A stretch of 64,000 nt of DNA from SAR324 cluster bacterium (GTDB lineage: Bacteria > SAR324 > XYD2-FULL-50-16 > JAERRU01). A program made the translations under genes and the position numbers. The notes under the pieces were generated by a model. The model searched no databases and was not told where the DNA came from. It was given only the letters and a program-made list of their open reading frames with translations. Positions 1 to 8,812 of this stretch are shown here, in pieces; the first letter of the stretch is position 1; the number at the start of each line of letters is the position of its first letter. The stretch is taken from NCBI GenBank assembly GCA_016735295.1, contig JAERRU010000006.1, forward strand, positions 1 to 64,000, in the 5' to 3' direction.

Positions 1-2
1 GC

Positions 3-161
3 ATATTTGCGGTTCATCAATCTCGTGTGGCTAGCTTAACTTCAGCAGAACTTATTATTTGTTCTTACCTTTTGTGGTTTATTTTATTTCCTTATATTGC
101 TTGGTTGATCATTAAAAAACGTCAAATTATAGTCAATCAAATTGTAATTGATGGAGCGTAA
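3..161 (+). CDS. C-terminal fragment of a membrane protein (5' truncated by window)
   Basis: Open frame from base 3 to TAA at 159-161: IFAVHQSRVASLTSAELIICSYLLWFILFPYIAWLIIKKRQ..., hydrophobic; possibly EamA/DMT-like but not certain. Confidence 0.4.
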   Translation: MFAVHQSRVASLTSAELIICSYLLWFILFPYIAWLIIKKRQIIVNQIVIDGA

Positions 162-269
162 AAAATAAATAAATTCTAGCTTGCTAAATGAATTATCACT
201 AAAACTATTACTTAAAATTAACTTAAGATAATATTTATTTTAAATAAGTTTAAACAATAGATAATTAAA

Positions 270-785
270 ATGGAAAATAATTCAGAGGTAGCCTATCTGG
301 GCGGGGGATGTTTTTGGTGTTTAGAGGCAGTTTACTTAAGAATTAAAGGCGTTTTAAAAGTTCAATCAGGCTATATGGGCGGGGAGCTAGCTAATCCTAC
401 CTATCAAGATGTATCACAAGGGAGAGGCGGGCATGTGGAGATAATTAAAATTTGGTTTGATGCTACCAAGGTTAGCTATGATTTTGTGCTTAAGGTATTT
501 TTTCTTAGTCATGACCCAACCACTAAAAACAGGCAAGGTAACGATGTTGGCCCTCAATATAGGTCAGCCATTTTTGGTGTTGATGATGAGCAAATCAAGA
601 TAGCGAGGCAAAGCATTAAAGAACATGACGCCCTATTTCCTAATCCTATAGTGACTGAAATAAAGCGGGCCCCAGAATTTTTTGTTGCGGAGGGATATCA
701 TCAAAATTATTATAACAACAATATGTCTCAGCCTTATTGCCAACTGGTTATTCAAAGCAAACTTAAAAAGCTTAAACTTATCTAA
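270..785 (+). CDS. msrA: Peptide methionine sulfoxide reductase MsrA
   Basis: GGGCFWCLEAVYLRIKGV active-site motif; HDPTTKNRQGNDVGPQYRSAIF; EGYHQNYY. Confidence 0.95.
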   Translation: MENNSEVAYLGGGCFWCLEAVYLRIKGVLKVQSGYMGGELANPTYQDVSQGRGGHVEIIKIWFDATKVSYDFVLKVFFLSHDPTTKNRQGNDVGPQYRSAIFGVDDEQIKIARQSIKEHDALFPNPIVTEIKRAPEFFVAEGYHQNYYNNNMSQPYCQLVIQSKLKKLKLI

Positions 786-790
786 AAAAA

Positions 791-1843
791 GTGGTTATAG
801 ATCCAGTTTTAATTTACCGGATAAACAGATTTAAGAGCTTTAAACGTGGCTACTATTCTTTACTAATTTTGCTCACTTTAATTACCAGTTCATTATTTTT
901 GGAGTTATGGATAAACAATCGAGCCTTGGTTGTTCATTATCAAGGAACATATTATTTTCCAATTTTTAGCGGATTTCATAGTGACCAACAATTTGGTGGT
1001 CAAGATGAGTTTGAGGTTAATTATCGAGATTTAACGCAAAGATTTCGTTTAAATGGAGCAGAGAATAATTGGTTGATAATGCCTCTCATCCCTTATAATC
1101 CATATGAAAGTGATTTTGATTCATCCGCAGGCCCACCGCCTTACGCTCCTAATTTAGCTAATGGGCATATATTAGGCACAGATACTTTGGGTCGAGATAT
1201 TATGAGTCGATTGTTTTATGGATTTCGCACGGTAATATTTTTTTCATTGGCTTTGTATATCCTAAATACTATCATCGGGGTTACTATGGGGAGCATGATG
1301 GGTTATTTTGGTGGTTGGTTTGATTTAATTATGCAAAGAATAGTAGAAATTTGGTCTAACTTGCCGGTACTTTATATTATCATTATTATAGGATCTTTTT
1401 TGGTGCCCAATGTATATTTATTAGTATTAATTTTTGCCATTTTGAATTGGACAGGCATTAGTTGGTTAATGAGGGCTGAGATTTTTCGAGAAAAGCGTCT
1501 TCAATATTGTCAGGCGGCTTTATCAATAGGAGCGAGCCATACGAGGGTGATATTTAGGCATTTATTGCCTAATTCAGTTGTTCCTATAATTGCGAATTTT
1601 CCTTTTCAAATGATTGGCGGGATAGGAGCTTTGACTAGTTTAGATTATTTAGGTTATGGCTTGCCAGTGCCTACTCCTAGTTGGGGGGAGTTGATGAAGC
1701 AGGGGCAACAAACTTTTGAATTCGCTCCTTGGATAGTGCTGTCTCCTTCTGTGGCATTAATTGTTACTCTATTAGTCTTTGCGTTTATTGGTGAGGCTTT
1801 AAGAGACACTTTGGATCCTAAAACTAATAGCCGTTATTACTAA
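791..1843 (+). CDS. yejE: Oligopeptide ABC transporter permease, YejE-like (GTG start)
   Basis: HILGTDTLGRDIMSRLFYGFRTVI, BPD_transp_1 EAA-like loop AALSIGASHTRVIFRHLLPNSVVPII, DYLGYGLPVPTPSWGELMKQG. Confidence 0.9.
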   Translation: MVIDPVLIYRINRFKSFKRGYYSLLILLTLITSSLFLELWINNRALVVHYQGTYYFPIFSGFHSDQQFGGQDEFEVNYRDLTQRFRLNGAENNWLIMPLIPYNPYESDFDSSAGPPPYAPNLANGHILGTDTLGRDIMSRLFYGFRTVIFFSLALYILNTIIGVTMGSMMGYFGGWFDLIMQRIVEIWSNLPVLYIIIIIGSFLVPNVYLLVLIFAILNWTGISWLMRAEIFREKRLQYCQAALSIGASHTRVIFRHLLPNSVVPIIANFPFQMIGGIGALTSLDYLGYGLPVPTPSWGELMKQGQQTFEFAPWIVLSPSVALIVTLLVFAFIGEALRDTLDPKTNSRYY

Positions 1844-1845
1844 AA

Positions 1846-1918
1846 TAATAATAATAATAATAGCAATAGCAATAGCAATAGCAATAGTAATAGTAATAAC
1901 AACAACAATAACAATAAT
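1846..1918. repeat. Simple-sequence tract (AAT)n / (ATAGCA)n / (AAC)n
   Basis: aataataataataatagcaatagcaatagcaatagcaatagtaatagtaataacaacaac between yejE and hemJ. Confidence 0.95.
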
Positions 1919-1932
1919 TACTCTATTTACCG

Positions 1933-2367
1933 ATGATATTTATATGGCTTAAGCTGTTTCACATCTTGTTTGTGATATCTTGGATGGCGGGAGTGCTTTA
2001 TTTACCAAGGATTATAGTTAATTATAAATCGGCACTTTCATTGGGAGAGCCGGTGGATAGGCTATCTGGTATGGCAAAAAAATTATTTAAATTTTCTATT
2101 TTAACTGGCTTAATTGCTTTGATAAGTGGATTATTTTTAGGATATTATCCTTATAGATTTCAGGGGGGATGGCTACAGAGCAAGATTTTATTAGTATTTT
2201 TTTTATGGATTCATTTTGGATTTTGCGGTTATTGGGTAATTAAAATGCCAAAGGGAGCCTTAATGGGCTCAGAGTTATTTTGGCGAATATATAACGAGGT
2301 AGCATTGATACTTTTAATCATTATTTTATATTTGGTAGTAGTTAAACCGCCATTTCATATTTGGTAG
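1933..2367 (+). CDS. hemJ: Protoporphyrinogen IX oxidase HemJ-like membrane protein
   Basis: KLFHILFVISWMAGVLYLPRIIV signature, four TM helices, ~144 aa. Confidence 0.85.
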   Translation: MIFIWLKLFHILFVISWMAGVLYLPRIIVNYKSALSLGEPVDRLSGMAKKLFKFSILTGLIALISGLFLGYYPYRFQGGWLQSKILLVFFLWIHFGFCGYWVIKMPKGALMGSELFWRIYNEVALILLIIILYLVVVKPPFHIW

Positions 2368-2573
2368 TGGTTAAAGCATTCTGATTTAACTAAACTATAG
2401 AATTAAATTAGTTTTTTAAAATATTTTATGCTACACCTTTATACAAAAGGGCGGTCATGGCGTGATATACTAAAGGGGGTTTGTTTATTTTGGGGATGGG
2501 TATTTTTTTACGCATAGACCACCAAATTTTATAGCTGTATATTATATATAATAGATTATCTCAAAATAACCAA

Positions 2574-3353
2574 ATGACGTGTGTTATATCCTTTGTAAGT
2601 CAAAAAGGAGGTGTAGGAAAAACTACTAGTGCGGTAAACCTTTCGGTAGCTTTTGCTTTGGCAGGGCATAAGGTTTTATTGCTTGATTTAGATCCGCAAA
2701 GCTCGGTTCGTTATTCTTTTGGCATTGAAGAAGTTAAGTTTGGCTCTAAAGATTGGATACTATCAAATAATTCTAAAATAGCTGATTTAGTGATTAACAC
2801 CAAAGAACACCCTAAGCTTGATTTTTTGGTATCTAACATCAACAATTTGACCGATGAAAAACAAATAAACAGGCGATTAGCAGCGTATGATTATATCAAC
2901 AACCTTTTGCTAGATAGCAAGCTTGATTATGATTATGCTATTATAGACGCCCCTTCATCAACTAGCAATTTAGCGGTTAATTCTTTGGTGGCGGCAGATT
3001 TGATAGTGATGCCTTTGCAGTGTGAAAATTTAGCCATTAAATCTTTAAAAAGGTTTTTATCATCTTTTCATGAATTACAAGGCATGATTAGCTTTAAAGA
3101 GCTTAGGTTGGCAGGAATTTTGTTAACTAGATTTGATCGTAAAAGCGAAGTACATCAAAGAATTGCTCAGCAGCTTTATCATTCTTTGTCGGACGCTGTT
3201 TTTCAATCAATTATTCCTGATAACGAAGAAATCATAGAAGCTAGTGCTTTGGGGCAATCGGTGATTACTTACCGATTAAGCTCTACTGCGGCCACCGCTT
3301 ATATAAGATTGATGCGTGAGTTAAAAGCTAAATTTGCCTTAACTGAGAGTTAG
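2574..3353 (+). CDS. ParA/Soj-family ATPase
   Basis: QKGGVGKTTSAVNLSVAFALAGHKVLLLDLDPQ deviant Walker A; YDYAIIDAPSS. Confidence 0.9.
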   Translation: MTCVISFVSQKGGVGKTTSAVNLSVAFALAGHKVLLLDLDPQSSVRYSFGIEEVKFGSKDWILSNNSKIADLVINTKEHPKLDFLVSNINNLTDEKQINRRLAAYDYINNLLLDSKLDYDYAIIDAPSSTSNLAVNSLVAADLIVMPLQCENLAIKSLKRFLSSFHELQGMISFKELRLAGILLTRFDRKSEVHQRIAQQLYHSLSDAVFQSIIPDNEEIIEASALGQSVITYRLSSTAATAYIRLMRELKAKFALTES

Positions 3354-3363
3354 TTTATTAATA

Positions 3364-3774
3364 ATGAAAGAGAGTTATCAGCAAAAAAAGTCTCGTTGGC
3401 TAGCTTTTATGATTTGCTACCAAAGAAGTTTAATTGGCTTTATGCCTCTTAGTGAGGAATGGTTAATTGAAGATAATAAGCTGGGTGATTATGGGATAGT
3501 TTTTTTAACAGATCTCTTAAATGTGTTTGATCAACATAAAGAAGAGATAGATATTATGATTAATAAAAACTTGATTGGGTGGAAACAAACCAGAATTCAA
3601 CCTTTATTCAACGCGGTTTTGCAAATTTCAGTAGCTGAACTTTTATATAGTGATAATTCTCAGTATAAAGTAGTTATTAATGAAGCGGTTGAATTTGCTA
3701 AAAAATATCTTTCTCAGCCTACTGCCAAAATGGGAAACGCCGTGTTAGATGCGATCAGATTAGATAATCCATAA
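3364..3774 (+). CDS. nusB: Transcription antitermination protein NusB (divergent)
   Basis: C-terminal ...AVLQISVAELLYSDNSQYKVVINEAVEFAKKYLSQPTAKMGNAVLDAI matches NusB VVINEyVELAK..f.NGVLDki. Confidence 0.75.
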   Translation: MKESYQQKKSRWLAFMICYQRSLIGFMPLSEEWLIEDNKLGDYGIVFLTDLLNVFDQHKEEIDIMINKNLIGWKQTRIQPLFNAVLQISVAELLYSDNSQYKVVINEAVEFAKKYLSQPTAKMGNAVLDAIRLDNP

Positions 3775-3791
3775 TTTCAATATAAATCAAT

Positions 3792-4175
3792 ATGCCTTTA
3801 TACGAATACTATTGTAAGAAATGCGATCAAGATGTCGATCTTATCCGAAAATTTAGCGATACCACAGAGCCCTTGTGCCCTGTTTGCCAACAGCCAGATT
3901 TGATGCGTAAAAGATCACTCCCTTCATTTCATTTAAAAGGCGGTGGGTGGTATAAAGATAATTATAGCAAACAAACGGCTAAAGATAAAAAAAACCAACC
4001 TCAACCAACACCAGATAAGCAAGGAAAGCAACCAGCAGCTAGTAAAAATGATAATGCCTCCACTAACAATGCCACTAACAATGCCACTAACAATGCCACC
4101 AATGCCAGTGCTAACGCTAAATCTACTAGCCCACCATCGGTAGCTAAAGCTAAGCCATCTTCCAAACAAGCGTAA
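3792..4175 (+). CDS. FmdB-type zinc-ribbon protein with low-complexity tail
   Basis: MPLYEYYCKKCDQDVDLIRKFSDTTEPLCPVCQQ (CxxC...CxxC); tail NNATNNATNNATNAS. Confidence 0.85.
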   Translation: MPLYEYYCKKCDQDVDLIRKFSDTTEPLCPVCQQPDLMRKRSLPSFHLKGGGWYKDNYSKQTAKDKKNQPQPTPDKQGKQPAASKNDNASTNNATNNATNNATNASANAKSTSPPSVAKAKPSSKQA

Positions 4176-4225
4176 GTTTTTTTAGTTAATCATTAATTTT
4201 AAATTAATAAGGTGGGAATGCTTTA

Positions 4226-4888
4226 ATGGAAGAATTAACGATGGAAAAATTAACGTTTGAGGCGATTAATGATTATTATCAAAACTTGCCCGAAGAAATC
4301 AAAAAATCGCTTACGTTATTTTTGACTAAGATAACCTTTAAAAATAAAGAACATAATATAACCGGCATTAAAGACCAACAAGTTCTTTTTGAGAAATTTA
4401 TTTTAGAGTCACTAATTCCTCTATGTCTGGGGCTTAAATTGAGTGATAAAGAATTACTCGATATAGGGTCGGGGGCAGGCATACCTGGTATAGTGTTAGC
4501 CATTGCTGATCCTTGCTCTAAGGTTACTAGCCTTGATAAGAGCCCAGTAAAGATAAAATTTCAATCACAGGTAAAAAAATCATTGTCTTTGGCTAATTTA
4601 ACCACTAATTGTGCTAAATTAGAAGATATTTCCCCTAGTTGTAAATATGATTATGTGCTTGCTAGGGCCTATAAAGCTAGTAACATCATATTACCACAGG
4701 CTTATGAGTTATTACCAGATAATGGCCATCTTTTACTTTGGAAAGGCCAAAATTGGGACAAAGAATGGCAGGATACTTCTTTGAGAATAAAGCAAAAATA
4801 TGATATTATAAAAATAGTTAGATATGATATTTCTATTCATACAGGAGGGATATTTTTATCATTAGAAAGAAAAACAAATCATTTATAA
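4226..4888 (+). CDS. rsmG: 16S rRNA (guanine527-N7)-methyltransferase RsmG/GidB
   Basis: LLDIGSGAGIPGIVLAIADPCSKVTSLDKSPVKIKF SAM motif; ARAYKA. ATG at 4241 is an alternative start. Confidence 0.9.
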   Translation: MEELTMEKLTFEAINDYYQNLPEEIKKSLTLFLTKITFKNKEHNITGIKDQQVLFEKFILESLIPLCLGLKLSDKELLDIGSGAGIPGIVLAIADPCSKVTSLDKSPVKIKFQSQVKKSLSLANLTTNCAKLEDISPSCKYDYVLARAYKASNIILPQAYELLPDNGHLLLWKGQNWDKEWQDTSLRIKQKYDIIKIVRYDISIHTGGIFLSLERKTNHL

Positions 4889-4971
4889 AAAAACCCACTT
4901 AATTTTTAAATTCTTAACAAACTATTTATATTAAGTGACGCGGCGATATTTTAAAAATGAGATAGTTCAGC

Positions 4972-5000
4972 GTATTTATTGATATATGATCAGTAAATAC
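4972..5000. promoter_or_regulatory. Imperfect inverted repeat upstream of the cyclase-like gene
   Basis: GTATTTATTG - atatatgat - CAGTAAATAC (9/10 arm match), ~42 bp upstream of the 5042 ATG. Confidence 0.4.
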
Positions 5001-5041
5001 TAAACACAAGGAAAAGTGATTAATCTAAATTAATCTATATA

Positions 5042-7804
5042 ATGACGAAAGGCTATTACAGCGTTATCTCCCAATCTTTGTTTGGGCAAAAGTTATTTGG
5101 TAGTTTAAGACATGAGATAGAACAAGGGATAAAGCAATATAGTGATTTTTCACAAAATCGGTTAAAAAAAGCTATTCAATGCTTTTCTCCGAGGATGAAG
5201 CAGGCGTTATATGAAATAATATTTTTACTTCATTATAACGATCCTTCACTAGCTCAGCATTATGTTAAGGTATCAGCTAAGGAGCTGTTAGCGAGAAAGG
5301 CGACTACATCAAAAATCGATTTTAATTTATATAGTAGGGGGGTGCCAGCTGGGGTACTGGGCTTTGATAAACTATCGCAAATTTTTTATAAAGATATGCA
5401 AGAGCATATTGAGCAAGAATTTAAGGTAGATATAAGTAAAATCAGGCAGCCGGCTGTATGCCCAATAGTTAGCCTAGCTTCATTAGGCTCAATTGGCACT
5501 ATTGCACATAAATTAGAAAAATCTGATTTAGATTTACAAATTCAATATGATATTTTCCCCTATCTGCTAGGAGCTGGTTATTGCAGTGACGCATTTTTTG
5601 AAAAAATGTTTTATTCTGTGACCCAGTGGTATGAAAATACAAATAAGGCAAAATCGGGCAATGCCCATAATTTAGAAAGCATATTTCCACTTATTTTTAA
5701 GTTTCAAAAAAAACCTTTTGAAGTGGAAAACCTAAATATCTATTTTAAACTAGTTAATGAACTAACTAGGATGTACGATCTTTACCAAAATAGGGTGCTA
5801 TATGGGCAAAAGATGCGTTTAGAAAAAGCCTTGCAAGATAGGATAAAGCGTATTTTATCATACATAAAGAGTAAATATTCTGGAGAAGATATTTACTTTT
5901 TTGCATATTCCACAGAAAATTACCGTATAGGCAAGCACGGCTCCACATTGGAGAGCAAGGAATCTTCTGGATCTGCTTATGAAAAGATTTTAACTTACGA
6001 CACCTTAATGCCGGGGATACAATATAACAGTGTGGTGCCGAGTCATTTTTTATTTGGTGATAGCATCAACAATAATGAACCTCTTTATAAGGCTTTAATT
6101 TCGTGTTTTAGGTTGCGATTATTTGATGGCCCTATGTGGAAAGCGATAAGATTTCCTGCTCAGTTGGTGATAGATTTAGGAAATAGTCCATTATTATCTA
6201 ATAGGTATTTATCAGAGCATCGTGGGGCGATATATTGGGAAGCGTTTAAGGGCTCTTCGGGTAATTTACCTAAATCTTTTTTGAATTTACTCAGATTAGA
6301 AAATCTTTATGGCGAGGATGAAAACAGGCAATCTATCATCCAGTTGATCAAAAAACCTTCAGCTTATAGAGATCTATTAGCTGAGGTAAAAGCTAAAGCT
6401 GATAAGCAAAGTGTGTTAGATCCTTATGGGTTGGGTTATGATGAGCAAGATCCTTTTCCTTTACAAGATGTTTACCGCATAGAGTTGCAAAATCCTGATT
6501 TACTATATGATCCTTGGTGGTGGCGATATAAAACGATTAAGATTTTTTATACCAATATAAACAATTTAGATTATCAGACCAAGCAGGATATATCTTTGAT
6601 GATAGATGTTTGCTTTACTTTACATATTGGGATGGACGATATATTTTTATCTCACAATGTTAAGCTTAATGCTACAGAATCTGCTAGAATCAGAATTATC
6701 AATGATTTTTTTGAAAATGCCTTTCCTGCGTTAACCGAAAAAAGAAAATTTATTGAGCAAGTTTTTTTAGGTGATCTTTCCAGTGTTAATCATTTTGAGA
6801 CTAGGCTAAAAAAACATTTTAAAAATACGATTAGCCGCATATTAAAAGATAAATCAACTTCAGCCATTACTGCTCGAGAAGAGGAGAAAGAAATTTGGCT
6901 TCAATATTATGAACAGAATTTTGAGCCTAAAGAACATCAAATCCCACGCAATATATTATCTAATATTCATAAATTGAAAGGGAGGCTGCAAATAAAATTT
7001 GATGATCAGAAATGGCACTTTAAAACTATTCCCGCGATTAAAAATAATAGTCTTAGATTTCATGTATTTGGAATATTAAAAAATCAAGATAAAACTGTTA
7101 AATTACACGTTGATGATGATATGGTTCGGGGGCTAACCTATTGTATTATCAATAATTTTTATGGGGCTTATGCCAAGCAGGCTATTAAAATGAGTACTTC
7201 TTTGGTAGAATTCAATCCTCAATCTTTTAGCGGACTTTCGACGCATGACCAAAAACATGCTAAACTAACCGCAGAATTAATAGAAATTATGTCTGGGCGG
7301 ATTGCGGCGCGGTTTCCTAAAATGATGGTAGATTATCGAGAGGTAATAAATAGTAAATTTAAAGTGATGGAAGTGATCTTTTTAATTAATGTGTTAGTAT
7401 TTGGCCGTATTCACGCAGTATATAGAGATCATATGGATAATTTTTATATGGTTAGCTTTGATCATCAAAAAATTAATCAAACCGCCTATAAGTACCTTGA
7501 TAAAAGAGATGAATTTTTAGCAGAAGATGAAATAATTAGTAGTATCTCAAAATTTGTGCAAAAATTTTCTTTAGGAGAAAAAGATTTACGCTGGGAAGGG
7601 GGAACAGTATCCTATTGGTTAAACCCGCTTAGCGTGGCTAGTGAAAGTGCGGTTAGGGTAGATCATTTGATGGATTACGAAAAAGAAGTAGCCGATATAT
7701 TACATGGACATATATTAAAAAAATTATCTTTAATGCCTGACGATCCAAACAAAAGACCAGGATGGTTTCAATCTGTTGATCACATACAGCAAGGAAATTC
7801 TTGA
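5042..7804 (+). CDS. Class I adenylate cyclase-like protein (CyaA-type nucleotidyltransferase fold)
   Basis: SLGSIGTIAHKLEKSDLDLQIQYD resembles CyaA GSTSSVGQSCSSDLDIWV; GNLPKSFLNLLRLENLYG resembles the CyaA (L)PK..LK.LLLEAY motif; ~920 aa. Confidence 0.6.
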   Translation: MTKGYYSVISQSLFGQKLFGSLRHEIEQGIKQYSDFSQNRLKKAIQCFSPRMKQALYEIIFLLHYNDPSLAQHYVKVSAKELLARKATTSKIDFNLYSRGVPAGVLGFDKLSQIFYKDMQEHIEQEFKVDISKIRQPAVCPIVSLASLGSIGTIAHKLEKSDLDLQIQYDIFPYLLGAGYCSDAFFEKMFYSVTQWYENTNKAKSGNAHNLESIFPLIFKFQKKPFEVENLNIYFKLVNELTRMYDLYQNRVLYGQKMRLEKALQDRIKRILSYIKSKYSGEDIYFFAYSTENYRIGKHGSTLESKESSGSAYEKILTYDTLMPGIQYNSVVPSHFLFGDSINNNEPLYKALISCFRLRLFDGPMWKAIRFPAQLVIDLGNSPLLSNRYLSEHRGAIYWEAFKGSSGNLPKSFLNLLRLENLYGEDENRQSIIQLIKKPSAYRDLLAEVKAKADKQSVLDPYGLGYDEQDPFPLQDVYRIELQNPDLLYDPWWWRYKTIKIFYTNINNLDYQTKQDISLMIDVCFTLHIGMDDIFLSHNVKLNATESARIRIINDFFENAFPALTEKRKFIEQVFLGDLSSVNHFETRLKKHFKNTISRILKDKSTSAITAREEEKEIWLQYYEQNFEPKEHQIPRNILSNIHKLKGRLQIKFDDQKWHFKTIPAIKNNSLRFHVFGILKNQDKTVKLHVDDDMVRGLTYCIINNFYGAYAKQAIKMSTSLVEFNPQSFSGLSTHDQKHAKLTAELIEIMSGRIAARFPKMMVDYREVINSKFKVMEVIFLINVLVFGRIHAVYRDHMDNFYMVSFDHQKINQTAYKYLDKRDEFLAEDEIISSISKFVQKFSLGEKDLRWEGGTVSYWLNPLSVASESAVRVDHLMDYEKEVADILHGHILKKLSLMPDDPNKRPGWFQSVDHIQQGNS

Positions 7805-8772
7805 AAAAAGTAGTTAGTTCTTTTAAAAATACCGTTCAAAGGGGGCAAGAAAACACCAATTTTATAAATTGGAGCAATCTAGGTTTATTTCAAATACCTA
7901 GTATCACGGGAGATAAGGTGCGAGCGATTAGCTTAAGACGCAATTATCTGACAAAGTTAAATAAGGAAATATGCAATCTAGATCATTTACGAGTACTGGT
8001 TTTAAGAAGAAATGATATTGAAAAATTACCTGAACAGATCTCTAAATTAACCCAATTAGTTTATCTAGATGCGGCTCGTAACCATATAAAATTTATCCCT
8101 GATGGCCTTTGCCAGCTCAATTCACTGCGGGTATTAAATTTTGAGAGCAATCGAATTGTGCAAATCCCAGTAGATATTAAGCACTTAAATAAGCTTTATA
8201 AATTAAGGATGGGCTCCAATAATATCACTGATTTACCTAATGAATTGTATGATTTAACAAATTTAATTTTTTTAGATTTAAGAGGTAATCATCTATCTAA
8301 GTTAACCGATAAGGTGGCTAATTTAAAGAAGCTTAGATCTTTGGATTTAAGGGGTAATTTTTTAAAAACATTGCCTATCAGCTTGGCAGAGCTTACTGAG
8401 CTTCGTTATATAAATTTATGTGGTAATTTATTAGATAGCGTGCCATATAATTTTAGTTGGTTTAAAAATCTTGAAATACTTGATTTAGGATGCAATAACA
8501 TCGGAAATATTTCATTTAATATAAATGAGCTGACTAACTTAAAAGTACTTTTTTTGAATTATAATATGTTAAGTGAAATTAATTTTGATTTATCTGAACT
8601 TCATAATTTAGAATTTATTGATTTATCAAATAATGAACTGACTGAAATACCTCAGGGATTGATGAAATTAAAAAAATTAAAAAGGGTTAATTTAAATGGT
8701 AATTTAATTTCTCACATTCCCGAAGAACTTTTGAGAATGCAACGAACCGATTTTTTCACTAAAATAGAGTAA
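7801..8772 (+). CDS. Leucine-rich repeat protein (TTG start, overlaps upstream stop by 4 nt)
   Basis: Successive LxxLxxLxLxxNxLxxLP repeats, e.g. LRVLVLRRNDIEKLPEQISKLTQLVYLDAARNHI. Confidence 0.9.
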   Translation: MKKVVSSFKNTVQRGQENTNFINWSNLGLFQIPSITGDKVRAISLRRNYLTKLNKEICNLDHLRVLVLRRNDIEKLPEQISKLTQLVYLDAARNHIKFIPDGLCQLNSLRVLNFESNRIVQIPVDIKHLNKLYKLRMGSNNITDLPNELYDLTNLIFLDLRGNHLSKLTDKVANLKKLRSLDLRGNFLKTLPISLAELTELRYINLCGNLLDSVPYNFSWFKNLEILDLGCNNIGNISFNINELTNLKVLFLNYNMLSEINFDLSELHNLEFIDLSNNELTEIPQGLMKLKKLKRVNLNGNLISHIPEELLRMQRTDFFTKIE

Positions 8773-8812
8773 TAATTTAAGTTAGAGACGCCCTAAATTG
8801 AATCATTGTTAG

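Noticed and set aside
2440-2572. G-rich non-coding segment (gggggtttgtttattttggggatgggtattt) before parA, vaguely similar to the fusA-downstream repeat
   Set aside because: Similarity is limited to a short ggggatgggt string and could be chance
3933-4169. 78-aa and 66-aa ORFs overlapping the FmdB-like tail
   Set aside because: Arise from the low-complexity repeat in alternative frames; the FmdB frame has a recognisable zinc ribbon
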